A stretch of DNA of 59,147 nt from an uncultured Verrucomicrobiota bacterium (GCA_903907925.1 CAIVQB010000104.1:1-59147); one strand, 5' to 3'; shown: positions 1-10,802, numbered from the stretch's first letter. The notes: generated from the letters alone by a model not told the origin. Translations and numbers: made by a program.

Positions 1-1
1 C

Positions 2-286
2 TACAGCCAGGGCGAAATCACCCAGACCAGCTTCGGACGTGACCATCATCCCCGCTGTTTCTCGCTCTGGATGGCCGGGGCAGGGGTCCGGGCGGGGTAT
101 GTCCACGGTGCGACCGACGATTTTGCCTACAATGTCGTCCGGGATCCGCTGTCGGTGCACGATTTCCACGCCACCTTCCTGCACCTGCTCGGAGTGGACC
201 ACAAACGGCTGACCTACCGGTTTGAAGGGCGGGATTACCGGTTGACCGACGTTCAGGGCGAGGTGGAGCGACGAATTCTTGCCTGA
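2..286 (+). CDS. DUF1501 family protein, C-terminal fragment
   Basis: This is the 3' end of a gene that begins before the window; 94 residues remain and the frame is open to the left edge. The motifs GRDHHPRCFSLW, GYVHGATDDF and HDFHATFLHLLG, followed by the end LTDVQGEVERRIL, are typical of the C-terminus of DUF1501 proteins, which have a sulfatase/alkaline-phosphatase-like fold. These are abundant in Planctomycetota and Verrucomicrobiota, are usually exported by Tat, and often sit beside a DUF1553 gene. The substrate is unknown. No terminator was seen between this stop and rpsL. Confidence 0.85.
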   Translation, partial: YSQGEITQTSFGRDHHPRCFSLWMAGAGVRAGYVHGATDDFAYNVVRDPLSVHDFHATFLHLLGVDHKRLTYRFEGRDYRLTDVQGEVERRILA

Positions 287-390
287 GCCGGATGGGGTGC
301 TTTTGACGGCGAAGAGGCCATTTCAGGCCCTATTGTGCTACAAGCCGGTTCCGTCACCGGGATGAGAACCGAAAATGTCCAAAAAACGTA

Positions 391-448
391 TTGCACTCAA
401 AATGCTGATTGATACTTTCTGCGCTCCCGTTGCCGTCCTTCGGTCGGC
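391..448 (+). promoter_or_regulatory. Putative promoter and leader hairpin of the rpsL unit
   Basis: TTGCAC (391-396) is followed after 16 bases by TACTTT (413-418), which resembles a sigma-70 -35/-10 pair. Downstream, 432-448 can fold into a short stem with one T-T mismatch and a TTC loop. A structured leader would fit ribosomal-protein feedback control, but no known S7 or S12 binding site was recognised. Pattern reading only. Confidence 0.35.
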
Positions 449-472
449 GTCACGCTAACACTTTAGGCTTCA

Positions 473-868
473 ATGCCCACGATTAATCAGTTGGTCCGCA
501 AGGGCCGGAACAAGCTCCGTTACAAGAGCAAGGCCCCCGCTTTGGAAAACGCCCCGTTTCGACGTGGTGTTTGCCTGCAGGTGATGACCCGCACCCCCAA
601 GAAACCCAACTCCGCGATGCGGAAGGTGGCCAAGGTTCGCCTGACGAACGGCTTCGAGGTGATTGCGTACATCCCCGACGAGGGCCACAACCTCCAGGAA
701 CACTCGATCGTCCTCGTCCGCGGTGGACGTGTGAAGGATCTTCCCGGTGTCCGCTATCACATCGTCCGTGGCACGTTGGATGCCGCCGGTGTCGAGAAGC
801 GCCGTGTCAGCCGTTCCAAGTACGGTGTCAAACGCCCGAAGGCCGCCAAGCCGGCCGCCGCCAAGTAA
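473..868 (+). CDS. rpsL: 30S ribosomal protein S12
   Basis: S12 is the decoding-centre protein of the small subunit. The 131-residue product is near normal length and carries [11 protein letters not shown] at the start, [11 protein letters not shown], the [12 protein letters not shown] loop and the [10 protein letters not shown] tail. The lysines at which classic streptomycin-resistance substitutions occur (in PKKPNS and GRVKDLPG) are wild type. The protein ends in a short Ala/Lys extension. The start ATG lacks an obvious Shine-Dalgarno. It is the first gene of the str cluster, 31 bases before rpsG. Identification is certain. Confidence 0.99.
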   Translation: MPTINQLVRKGRNKLRYKSKAPALENAPFRRGVCLQVMTRTPKKPNSAMRKVAKVRLTNGFEVIAYIPDEGHNLQEHSIVLVRGGRVKDLPGVRYHIVRGTLDAAGVEKRRVSRSKYGVKRPKAAKPAAAK

Positions 869-887
869 TTTCCCGTTCTAGCTTAAT

Positions 888-902
888 CCTGTTCTTTGTA
901 TG
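888..902 (+). promoter_or_regulatory. Shared start-site motif before rpsG
   Basis: The bases CCTGTTCTTTGT directly abut the rpsG ATG, where no purine-rich Shine-Dalgarno is present. The same 12 bases plus ATG recur before rpsJ at 3673-3687. This may be a non-SD initiation element or a ribosomal-protein regulatory site; the function is inferred. Confidence 0.5.
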
Positions 903-1373
903 TCCCGTCGTCGTCAAGCGAGCAAGCGGTCCGTCACCGCGGATGCCAAGTTCAACAGCCAGCTGGTTGGCCGTCTGGTCAACGTGGTGATGCGTGGCGG
1001 CAACAAGAATGTTGCGCAGCGTATTGTCTACGGTGCCCTCGATGCGCTCGCCGAAAAGAATCCCGGCGTTAACTCGCTCGAGATCCTAACCCGGTCGATC
1101 GAAAACGCCAAGCCGCGCGTTGAAACCAAGGCCCGCCGCGTCGGTGGCGCCACCTACCAGGTTCCCCTGGAAATTCCGGCCGAACGCCAGACGGCGCTCG
1201 CCATGCGCTGGATCATCAATTTTGCCGATGCCCGCAAGGGTATGCCCATGAAGGAGGCGCTCGCCGCCGAATTGATGGAGGCCTTCCAGGGCCAGGGTAA
1301 TGCGATTCGCAAGCGGGATGACGTCCACAAGATGGCCCAGGCCAACAAGGCGTTCGCTCATTTCCGCTGGTAG
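900..1373 (+). CDS. rpsG: 30S ribosomal protein S7
   Basis: S7 nucleates assembly of the 30S head by binding 16S rRNA and is often the autogenous repressor of the str operon. The product is 157 residues, the usual size, with MSRRR at the start, the core motifs [20 protein letters not shown] and [10 protein letters not shown], and an end in AFAHFRW. The ATG sits immediately after CCTGTTCTTTGT rather than a purine-rich ribosome-binding site. A terminator-like hairpin follows the stop, before fusA. Confidence 0.99.
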   Translation: MSRRRQASKRSVTADAKFNSQLVGRLVNVVMRGGNKNVAQRIVYGALDALAEKNPGVNSLEILTRSIENAKPRVETKARRVGGATYQVPLEIPAERQTALAMRWIINFADARKGMPMKEALAAELMEAFQGQGNAIRKRDDVHKMAQANKAFAHFRW

Positions 1374-1393
1374 TCATTACAAATCATTCTCTT

Positions 1394-1421
1394 CGCCCCG
1401 CGGGCAACCCGGGGCGTTTTT
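1394..1421 (+). terminator. Hairpin with T-tract between rpsG and fusA (attenuator?)
   Basis: CGCCCC (1394-1399) pairs with GGGGCG (1411-1416), and an inner GGG/CCC pairs around a CAA loop with a two-base bulge. Five T residues follow. This has the form of an intrinsic terminator, 34 bases before the fusA ATG, and could set the ratio of S12/S7 to downstream transcripts by partial termination. Confidence 0.6.
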
Positions 1422-1455
1422 GCTCTCCGCAACCGACGATCGATACGAGTCCACC

Positions 1456-3642
<2,187 letters not shown>

Positions 3643-3672
3643 TCACCCTTTTCACCGACACAATACTTACAA

Positions 3673-3684
3673 CCTGTTCTTTGT

Positions 3685-3687
<3 letters not shown>
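3673..3687 (+). promoter_or_regulatory. Shared start-site motif before rpsJ
   Basis: CCTGTTCTTTGT directly precedes the rpsJ ATG and is identical to the sequence before rpsG (888-902). The farther upstream bases are alike only in a loose CTTA stretch, so the conserved block is sharply bounded at the start codon. No Shine-Dalgarno is seen at either gene. Confidence 0.5.
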
Positions 3688-3993
<306 letters not shown>

Positions 3994-4005
3994 TCACTCA
4001 CGACC

Positions 4006-4752
4006 ATGCCTCTCGGAATCATTGGAAAGAAGCTGGGTCACACCCGCGTTTACGACGCGAATGGCGTGATGACCCCCGTCACCGTCGTCCTCGTCGGACC
4101 CAACCGCGTCCTTCAGGTCAAATCGAAGGACGGGAAGGATGGATACAACGCCGTCCAGTTGGGATTTGACGACCAGAAGGAACAGCGCCTGACCAAGGCC
4201 GTCCTCGGACACGTCAAGAAATTCAACGGCGTTGCCGTGAAGCGGATCCAGGAATTCCGCGATTTCTCCAAGGAAGTGAAGGCCGGTGATCTCATCGGCG
4301 CGGATCTCTTTGCGGTCGGCCAGTTCGTGGATTGCATCGGCACCACCAAGGGCCGTGGATTCGAGGGTGTTGTCAAACGTCACGGATTCCGCGGCGGTGA
4401 CATGACCCACGGTGCGAAGGGCTGGCATCGCCGATCCGGCGCCATCGGCCAGCGCCTCTTCCCCGGCACCGTCATGCGCGGCATGAAGATGCCCGGTCAC
4501 ATGGGCCAGGTCCGTCGCACCTCGCAGAACCTGGAGATCGTCCAGGTCCGCACGGTCGACAACGTGCTCCTCATCCGGGGCAATTTCCCGGGCAGCGAAG
4601 GCGATTATTGCGTCATTCGCGAGGCGAAGAAGATTTCCATCGGATCCGCCCGTTTGAAGCAGATCACCGACATGCGCCAGAAGGCCAAGGATGCGCTGGC
4701 CGGTGGTGCCGCCAAGAAGGAAGAGAAGAAGGCCGCCGCCAAGAAGAAGTGA
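4006..4752 (+). CDS. rplC: 50S ribosomal protein L3
   Basis: L3 binds near the 3' end of 23S rRNA and starts large-subunit assembly. The product is 248 residues. It begins MPLGIIGKKLGHTRVYD, has the family block GRGFEGVVKRHGFRGGDMTHG and the GTVMRGMKMPGHMG loop that reaches the peptidyl-transferase region, and ends in an Ala/Lys-rich tail of about 25 residues. The tail is longer than in E. coli L3 (209 residues). The gene sits between rpsJ and rplD in standard order. Confidence 0.98.
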   Translation: MPLGIIGKKLGHTRVYDANGVMTPVTVVLVGPNRVLQVKSKDGKDGYNAVQLGFDDQKEQRLTKAVLGHVKKFNGVAVKRIQEFRDFSKEVKAGDLIGADLFAVGQFVDCIGTTKGRGFEGVVKRHGFRGGDMTHGAKGWHRRSGAIGQRLFPGTVMRGMKMPGHMGQVRRTSQNLEIVQVRTVDNVLLIRGNFPGSEGDYCVIREAKKISIGSARLKQITDMRQKAKDALAGGAAKKEEKKAAAKKK

Positions 4753-4766
4753 GGAGTACCTGACTG

Positions 4767-5399
4767 ATGAAACTTCCCGTCCAATCCATTTCCGGAGCCG
4801 CCTCCGGCGAACTCGAAATCAAATTCGAGGTCATCGAAAACAAGAAGGGCCAACAGGCTCTCCACGACGCCGTGGTCGCCTACCGTGCCGGTAATCGCAG
4901 CGGAACCGCCGCGACCAAGACCATGGGCGACGTCAACGGCAGTGGCAAAAAGCCCTGGCGCCAGAAGGGCACCGGCCGCGCCCGCGCCGGCTCCTTCGCC
5001 AGCCCGCTCTGGCGGGGCGGCGGTGTCACCCACGGCCCGCAGCCGCGTGATTTCAGCAAGAAGATCAACATCAAGGTGAAGCGCCTCGCCCTTCGCAAGG
5101 CGATGAGCGAGCGTCTCAAGGCCGGTGATGTGATCATCATTGACGACATCCAGCTCGCCACGCCGAAGACCAAGGAGTTCTTCGTGGTGCTCCAGAAGCT
5201 GGACCTGACCGACAAGACCACGCTCTTCCTCACCGGTGGAGAAAACCGGAACGTTGAACTCGCGTTGCGGAATCTTCCGGGCGTCGCCATCAACACCGGG
5301 CATTCGGTCGTCAGCTACGACCTGCTCAAGTACGACAAACTGGTGTTTACCAAGGCTGGTTTCGAACAGATCGAAGCGCGGCTCGCAAAGGAGAACTGA
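4767..5399 (+). CDS. rplD: 50S ribosomal protein L4
   Basis: L4 lines the polypeptide exit tunnel and in E. coli represses its own S10 operon. The 210-residue product has the tunnel-loop signature KPWRQKGTGRARAGSFASPLWRGGG and the C-terminal block typical of the family. A clear purine-rich ribosome-binding site (GAGGAG, 4750-4755) precedes the ATG, unlike rpsG and rpsJ. It is followed five bases later by rplW. Confidence 0.98.
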   Translation: MKLPVQSISGAASGELEIKFEVIENKKGQQALHDAVVAYRAGNRSGTAATKTMGDVNGSGKKPWRQKGTGRARAGSFASPLWRGGGVTHGPQPRDFSKKINIKVKRLALRKAMSERLKAGDVIIIDDIQLATPKTKEFFVVLQKLDLTDKTTLFLTGGENRNVELALRNLPGVAINTGHSVVSYDLLKYDKLVFTKAGFEQIEARLAKEN

Positions 5400-5404
5400 C
5401 CGCC

Positions 5405-5692
5405 ATGAAACTGACTTCGTTCGACATCATCAAGACCGTCCGGATCACCGAGAAGGCCAACCTTCAGTCGGAGAAGAACAACAAGTATACTCTCGCCGCC
5501 GATCCCCGCGCCACCGCGCCGGAAATCAAGCTGGCCGTAGAGGAGTTGTTCAAGGTGAAGGTGGTCAAGGTCAACACCCTGAATGTCCGGGGCAAGGCCC
5601 GCCGCCAGCACACCAAGGCCGCCGGCTACACCAGCGACTGGAAGAAGGCGATCGTCACCCTGAAAAAGGGCGACAAGATCTCCCTGGCCTGA
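5405..5692 (+). CDS. rplW: 50S ribosomal protein L23
   Basis: L23 sits at the tunnel exit and is a docking point for trigger factor and SRP. The product is 95 residues, with IIKTVRITEKANLQSEKNNKYTL at the start and the VKVVKVNTLNVRGKARRQ segment. AAGGAG inside the end of rplD serves as ribosome-binding site. The next genes of a standard S10 operon (rplB, rpsS and onward) are absent: a strong terminator lies 31 bases after the stop. Confidence 0.97.
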   Translation: MKLTSFDIIKTVRITEKANLQSEKNNKYTLAADPRATAPEIKLAVEELFKVKVVKVNTLNVRGKARRQHTKAAGYTSDWKKAIVTLKKGDKISLA

Positions 5693-5721
5693 GACCCGGC
5701 TGAACCGGTTTCGATTTCAAG

Positions 5722-5751
5722 AAGGCGCGCGGTTCCTCCGCGCGCCTTTTC
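5722..5751 (+). terminator. Intrinsic terminator of the ribosomal-protein unit
   Basis: GGCGCGCGG (5724-5732) and CCGCGCGCC (5738-5746) form a perfect 9-bp stem around TTCCT. The stem can be extended by AA/TT, and TTTT, then C and four more T, follow. This is a textbook rho-independent terminator ending transcription after rplW. Confidence 0.92.
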
Positions 5752-5793
5752 TTTTCCACTCCTTCTTCCGGACGCCGCGGCTAGTCTGGTTCC

Positions 5794-6780
5794 GTGTCCG
5801 GCACTGCATTCGAGTCCACTTTCCCGGAAAGTCAGTCCGGCCGGGATGCCTGGATCCTTTCCCATCGCACCGATTTCGATGAACGGCGGCGCTCGCTTCC
5901 GCTGGATCGTCCGGGCGCCTGGATGTGGGAATCGGAACCGGGTGAACGGGCGGTGGAACGACCGGTGCTGACAGTCTTCCTGACCAACCGCGAATGCCCG
6001 TGGCGTTGCCTGATGTGCGATCTCTGGCAACAGACCCGCCTCGACCGCGTTCCGATCGGCGCCATTCCTCAGCAGATCGATTTCGCTCTGAACGCCGCGG
6101 GAACGGTTTCCAAGGGTGCAATGCTGAAACTCTACAACGCCGGGAGTTTCTTCGACTCGGGCGCGATTCCAGCCGCGGATCATGCGGCGATTGCCGAACG
6201 GTGCCGCGGATTTGAAACCGTGGTGATCGAATGCCATCCGTCCTTGATCGATGAACGGGTGGAACGATTTGCTGAACGCATCCGGCCGGCGCGATTGGAA
6301 GTCGCCATGGGATTGGAAACCGTCCATCCGCAGGTGCTGCAACGTTTGAACAAACGGATGACGCTCGATGACTTTGCCCGCGCGGCGGGGTGCCTCGTCG
6401 CGATGGGCATTTCCGTCCGCGCCTTCGTCTTAGTGCAGCCCCCGTTTCTTCCCGCGACAGAAGCCGTGACCTGGGCAGTGCGTTCCGCGGAATTCGCGTT
6501 TGCCTGTGGCGTCTCGGTCGTGGCGCTGATTCCAACGCGGGAAGGCAACGGCGCGCTCGAGGCGTTGCGGCGGTCGGGGGATTTCAGTCCGCCCACGCTG
6601 ACGTTGTTCGAGGATGCGGTGGATGCGGTCCATCGAAGCGGCGGCGGCCGGATTCTCGCGGACTTGTGGGATCTCGAACGGTTCTCGGACGATCCGACGA
6701 CCTTTGCTCGGCGACGTGATCGTCTCGACGCCATGAACCGGTGCCAAAAGATCCTTCCGCGGATTCCGCTCGGCGGCTGA
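5794..6780 (+). CDS. Radical SAM protein, archaeosine-synthase-beta (RaSEA)-like
   Basis: The 328-residue product has the radical-SAM cluster motif C68-X3-C72-X2-C75 within ECPWRCLMCDLW, then KLYNAGSFFD, a conserved glutamate in VIECHPSLI, and MGLETVHPQVLQRLNKRMT. This arrangement fits the elongator-type/TIGR01210 family that includes RaSEA, which in archaea finishes archaeosine in tRNA. A bacterial member has no such known tRNA product, so the substrate is open (perhaps a 7-deazaguanine or another modified base). The start is GTG. It begins 43 bases after the ribosomal terminator and converges with comB. Family confidence is good; function is not known. Confidence 0.7.
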   Translation: MSGTAFESTFPESQSGRDAWILSHRTDFDERRRSLPLDRPGAWMWESEPGERAVERPVLTVFLTNRECPWRCLMCDLWQQTRLDRVPIGAIPQQIDFALNAAGTVSKGAMLKLYNAGSFFDSGAIPAADHAAIAERCRGFETVVIECHPSLIDERVERFAERIRPARLEVAMGLETVHPQVLQRLNKRMTLDDFARAAGCLVAMGISVRAFVLVQPPFLPATEAVTWAVRSAEFAFACGVSVVALIPTREGNGALEALRRSGDFSPPTLTLFEDAVDAVHRSGGGRILADLWDLERFSDDPTTFARRRDRLDAMNRCQKILPRIPLGG

Positions 6781-6806
6781 CTGAGTGTGGTGAATTCAGC
6801 AGATGG

Positions 6807-7562
6807 TCACACGCGCTCGATCAGGCCGTCGGAGGTGAGTTGAGCCGCAAAGGAATGGCGGTCGAGTTCGAGGCACGCGGCGACATCCGCTGCCAGCGCC
6901 GGAATGGCCAGGAGGCGCCGGGCGTTCGACGCCTGTTGAACCGCTCCGAGCAGGTCGGCCCGTCCCGCCCGAAAGATCGCGCGAACCGCGTGGGCGGAAT
7001 CGCCGGCCTGAAGACGCGGGTGCCGTTCCAGGATCCGATCCACCAGAGCACCGGCACCGAGAAGATCCTCGTAGGCGGCCAGCTCGCCAGTTCCGGAACA
7101 AACCAGCAGCACCGATGGGGTCGGATCCTTCTCCAACCGTCGGGCGGTGGCTGCCACATTGGTGAGCGCCGTCACCCAGACATTGGCCGCCGCCGCGCAA
7201 GCGCGGAGTGCGCGGGTTCCGTTGGTGGTGGTCATCACGATCGTGCGGTCCTCGACGCGGGAACGCTCGAATTCCCGGGGCGAATTCCCGAAATCAAACG
7301 CAACGCCGCCCGCCTGCCGGGCATCGATGCGGAGACCGTTGCGTTCACCGGCCAGCAGAACGCTGGGATCATTTCGCCGCCATTCGAGGGCTTCTTCGAT
7401 CTCGGCCACCGGACGAATGGCCGTGGCCCCCTGGGCGAGCGCTTCCAGGATTGTCGAAGTGGCCCGGAGAACATCCAGCACGACACAACTGGTCTCGGAA
7501 AGATCGCGCTCGGGCAGTGGCAATTGCTCTGCGGGACTGAAGAGGACTTCGAGATGTTTCAT
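6807..7562 (-). CDS. comB: 2-phosphosulfolactate phosphatase (ComB family)
   Basis: ComB removes phosphate from 2-phosphosulfolactate, the second step of coenzyme M synthesis in methanogens; bacterial members are widespread with a less certain role. The 251-residue product shows VVLDVLRATSTI, AGERNGLRI, FDFGNSPREF and the TTTNGTRAL block that define the family. The ATG overlaps the stop of the DNA glycosylase gene (ATGA), so translation is probably coupled. No other coenzyme M or sulfolactate genes are in the window, so the physiological substrate remains an inference. Confidence 0.85.
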   Translation of the reverse strand: MKHLEVLFSPAEQLPLPERDLSETSCVVLDVLRATSTILEALAQGATAIRPVAEIEEALEWRRNDPSVLLAGERNGLRIDARQAGGVAFDFGNSPREFERSRVEDRTIVMTTTNGTRALRACAAAANVWVTALTNVAATARRLEKDPTPSVLLVCSGTGELAAYEDLLGAGALVDRILERHPRLQAGDSAHAVRAIFRAGRADLLGAVQQASNARRLLAIPALAADVAACLELDRHSFAAQLTSDGLIERV

Positions 7563-8536
7563 GAAGGAAATGAGTTGGAAGTGCGGCCGCGGCGGGCGGT
7601 GGGGATGAGCCTGCGGTTGGGTTTGGCGGGTTTCGGCGGCCGGGCCGCGGCTTTGCCGAGCGAGGAACCCAGGTGAACCCGCGCGTAGTGAAAGAGGTAT
7701 TGTTGCGCGTAACCGGCGTTCGGACCAAAATACGTGGCCACGAATCGCTGGAGTTTTTGTGGCGGGGGATTGCGTCCCGGAAAATAGAGCTGCCGCAGCG
7801 CCTTCAGGATCCAGACATCGGCGGGAAACGCATCCTGCCTGCCGTAGGCGAACAACAGCACACAGTCCGCGATTTTTCGCCCGACCCCGTGGAGCGTCAC
7901 CAACTGTTCGCGGGCGGCATCCGTCGGCAGATCCTCCAGCGCGCCCAAATCCAGGCGGCCGGAAGCAACGCTCCGTGCGGCCTGGAGCAGGTAGGGGGCA
8001 CGGAACCCCATCTTGCACCCACGGAGGACTGCTTCGTTGCTGGCCGCAACGACCGCCGCGCCGGGAAAGGAGAAGTGTGTTCCATCGGATGACCTGTGGA
8101 TCACCGGGGTGCCGAGGCGGCCGCAGAGCAGGTCAATGCACTGTTGAATCTGGATGATGCGCTTGGTGGAACTGAGGATGAAGCTGGCCAGGCATTCCCA
8201 GGGATCCTGGCGCAAAAGGCGGAGTCCACGGCAACCATCGACCGCGGCACTCAACGGGGCGTCCTTCGGAAACGTGGACACCACGTCGGACAATCGGATC
8301 CCGGACTGGAGATAGCCCTCGAGCCAGCGCCAGTCGGCCTGCGGCACTGCTGTTTCGGCGAGGATCGATTTTTCAGTGGATCGAAGACGGACCCAGCGAC
8401 CGTGCAGAACCGACTCCCAACCGCCGGCCGCCGGCCGCCAGCGGAACGCCTGACCACTGGTGAGCGTGGTCCCCAGATCGTAGTCCTCGACCTCGAACTC
8501 CGCCCGGGTGTTGCACGGTTTGTCAGAGCTTTCCAC
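7559..8536 (-). CDS. ogg: 8-oxoguanine DNA glycosylase/AP lyase, OGG1-type
   Basis: The 325-residue protein has an OGG N-terminal domain (DLGTTLTSGQAFRW near residues 20-33) and a helix-hairpin-helix GPD domain. LHGVGRKIADC carries the catalytic Lys221, and AFPADVWI carries Asp240. Eukaryote-style OGG1 enzymes excise 8-oxoguanine opposite C; scattered bacteria have them instead of MutM. A GTG at 8536, overlapping the preceding gene by 14 bases, is chosen because longer forms run deep into that gene. It is the middle gene of a three-gene minus-strand operon. Confidence 0.85.
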   Translation of the reverse strand: MESSDKPCNTRAEFEVEDYDLGTTLTSGQAFRWRPAAGGWESVLHGRWVRLRSTEKSILAETAVPQADWRWLEGYLQSGIRLSDVVSTFPKDAPLSAAVDGCRGLRLLRQDPWECLASFILSSTKRIIQIQQCIDLLCGRLGTPVIHRSSDGTHFSFPGAAVVAASNEAVLRGCKMGFRAPYLLQAARSVASGRLDLGALEDLPTDAAREQLVTLHGVGRKIADCVLLFAYGRQDAFPADVWILKALRQLYFPGRNPPPQKLQRFVATYFGPNAGYAQQYLFHYARVHLGSSLGKAAARPPKPAKPNRRLIPTARRGRTSNSFPS

Positions 8537-10700
8537 GGCAGACGAGGAGTTGGATCCGGTGGAGATGGCGCTGATGTTCGGTGATGTCGACGAGGCCGAG
8601 CGATTCGACCGAAGCAAATTCCGATTTGAGCCGTTCCGGAATTGCCTGCTCGGTGTTGACCTCCATGACGTACAGCGCGCTTGCACCCGTGCGGGTGGCG
8701 TACCGGTGTTCGGGCCAGAACCAGAACTGGTTTTCCGGAACATCACTCGAACGCACGGTGACCAACGGACGCTCCGTTCCCAGCGTGGCCCGGGCGGACG
8801 GCAGGTAAAAGCTCATCAAACCCGCGCGGCCGTAGTGATCGGAGATGATGAACACCGGTCGACCTTCTTTCTTCTCCAGCTCGAGTCGGCGTTTCTCGAC
8901 GGCTTGCGCCATGGCCCGGTGTCCGCGTACCCGACGGAGCGGGTCGACCTTTTCCGGGAGCGAGTAGCCGGTCAATTTTTCAAGAAGCGCGGTTTCATGG
9001 AGCAGGACGACCGCGGGAAGACCGATTGCCAGTCCGCCGGCCAGCAACCGGACCGGGACTCGGGTTCCAGAGCGGAATTGGTGATGCCACCAGACCGTCG
9101 CGAACAGGAACAGGGGTATGACCGCCGGTGCGATCCAGTTGGGTTGAACACGAGCCCGCAGGGTGTAAGCGAAGAACCAAAGGAAAACCGGTCCCCCGAG
9201 GCAGAGCAGATAGACGAGCAGGCCCGCCTGGGGAAGCGATCGGCGTTTCGATGACGAAAGAAACGCTGCCGCCGCCCAGACGGATGCGACGAAAAACACC
9301 GGATTCATTAAAGCCGGGACGGCGGCCAGGAAATCGAAAAGGAAGTTCAGAGTCGGGTGCCACGCGTTGTCCAGGCCGCCCCGCTCCGACAGATGGCGCA
9401 GGGTGATCCAACCGTGTTCCTGGTTCCACCACAGGACTGGGGCGGTGCAAAGGAGGCTGATGACCAGGGCCAACCAAGGGCCCGGCCGCCGCCATTGTGC
9501 CCGCGCCGGTGGCCAGACGAGCAGGAATAGTCCGAACGATGCCCAGAGAAACGGTGAACTGTATTTGCTCAGGAAAACTCCGCCGCACCAGAGTCCAGTC
9601 CAGAGCCAGTGCTTCGTGGAATCCTCCGAGATCGCCCGCCAACCGCTGAGCAATGCCGCCGTCCAGAACAGGACCAACAGGGGATCGATCGTGATGAGGA
9701 TGCTTCCCACCGCGAGCAACGGCGTCGCCGAAACCGCGACGAGGAACAGGACCGAAGTCCGCGCGCTGGTCCACCGGGCCAGCGGAGTGAGCAGCATCCA
9801 GCCGATGCCAAAGGCCATGACCGGCGACAGGAATCGCACGCCCAATTCGGTGTCGCCCCACAGGTGCGTACCGATCCACTGCGCCACGGCAATTCCCGGG
9901 GGCTTTGAGTAATAGGACAGCGCCAGATGTTTGGACCAGAGCCATTGATAGGCTTCGTCCTCGCTCAGTTCGATGACGCCCGCCGCCAGATAAACCAGGC
10001 GGAAAATCAGGAGGGCCCACAACAGGAGGCGTCCCAATCGGAGCCAGTGTTCCTCCAAAACCAGGGGAGGCGCGTCCGCGGTTGCCTCCGGAATGGCGAC
10101 CGGTGGGTCGATTCGCAGCGATGGACGGCGACGCCACCAGACCGGGAACCAGTTCTGTCCGATCCATTGCCAGGCTCCGTCGAGCCCGAAGGTGACTCCG
10201 ACGCCGCTCAGCGCACCGATGCTCCATCCCGCCAGCACGTCACTCGGATAGTGAACGCCGAGGTACGGACGCGAGAGCCCGACGCCAAGGGCGATGGGCA
10301 CGCCGTAACGCCAGCTCCGACGCCAGAAGAGAAAAGCGATCGTCGCCATCATGGCCGCGTTGCAGGCGTGACCGCTTGGAAACGACCGATATTCGCTGCC
10401 CCGGCCGACTCGAAGAACCGTTTCGGGATGCGTGACAAAGGGCCTTGGACGGGAGACGGATTTCTTGATGGAGTTGGTGATCAACGTATCGCTAACCAGC
10501 AATCCGACGATCAGGAAGGCGAGGAACATCCGACCGCGAAACCGCCCCCAAATCAGCAGACTGATCCAGAGACCGATGAGAAGGGCACGCGACAGGGCGG
10601 TGCCACTCAGAAACGGCATCAAGTGGTCGAAGACCGGGTTCGACCACGTCTGGTTCACCAGGCGGAAACCCGCGAGGTCGATTGAGGCAAGCCAATCCAT
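8523..10700 (-). CDS. PAP2 phosphatase fused to ArnT/PMT-like membrane glycosyltransferase
   Basis: The 725-residue multi-pass membrane protein has two parts. Residues about 1-185 are a PAP2-type lipid phosphatase with K79-X6-R86-P87, PSGH (108-111) and S143-R144-X5-H150-X3-D154. After a linker, residues about 220-725 form a GT-C fold transferase with SEDEAYQW (Asp248/Glu249) and YYSKPPG, as in ArnT and related lipid-linked sugar transferases. A plausible role is using and recycling a polyprenyl-phosphate sugar donor for envelope glycans. It heads the operon with ogg and comB. The domain call is strong; the substrate is unknown. Confidence 0.85.
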   Translation of the reverse strand: MDWLASIDLAGFRLVNQTWSNPVFDHLMPFLSGTALSRALLIGLWISLLIWGRFRGRMFLAFLIVGLLVSDTLITNSIKKSVSRPRPFVTHPETVLRVGRGSEYRSFPSGHACNAAMMATIAFLFWRRSWRYGVPIALGVGLSRPYLGVHYPSDVLAGWSIGALSGVGVTFGLDGAWQWIGQNWFPVWWRRRPSLRIDPPVAIPEATADAPPLVLEEHWLRLGRLLLWALLIFRLVYLAAGVIELSEDEAYQWLWSKHLALSYYSKPPGIAVAQWIGTHLWGDTELGVRFLSPVMAFGIGWMLLTPLARWTSARTSVLFLVAVSATPLLAVGSILITIDPLLVLFWTAALLSGWRAISEDSTKHWLWTGLWCGGVFLSKYSSPFLWASFGLFLLVWPPARAQWRRPGPWLALVISLLCTAPVLWWNQEHGWITLRHLSERGGLDNAWHPTLNFLFDFLAAVPALMNPVFFVASVWAAAAFLSSSKRRSLPQAGLLVYLLCLGGPVFLWFFAYTLRARVQPNWIAPAVIPLFLFATVWWHHQFRSGTRVPVRLLAGGLAIGLPAVVLLHETALLEKLTGYSLPEKVDPLRRVRGHRAMAQAVEKRRLELEKKEGRPVFIISDHYGRAGLMSFYLPSARATLGTERPLVTVRSSDVPENQFWFWPEHRYATRTGASALYVMEVNTEQAIPERLKSEFASVESLGLVDITEHQRHLHRIQLLVCRGKL

Positions 10701-10802
10701 TCGACGTTCGAGAATAAGGTGTCGATAGAAACGAGGCAGCCCGAATCGGAAGAATCCTTTGGACAGGTTCTGATTCGAAGCGATTCAGAGGCGGCCGAAT
10801 TT

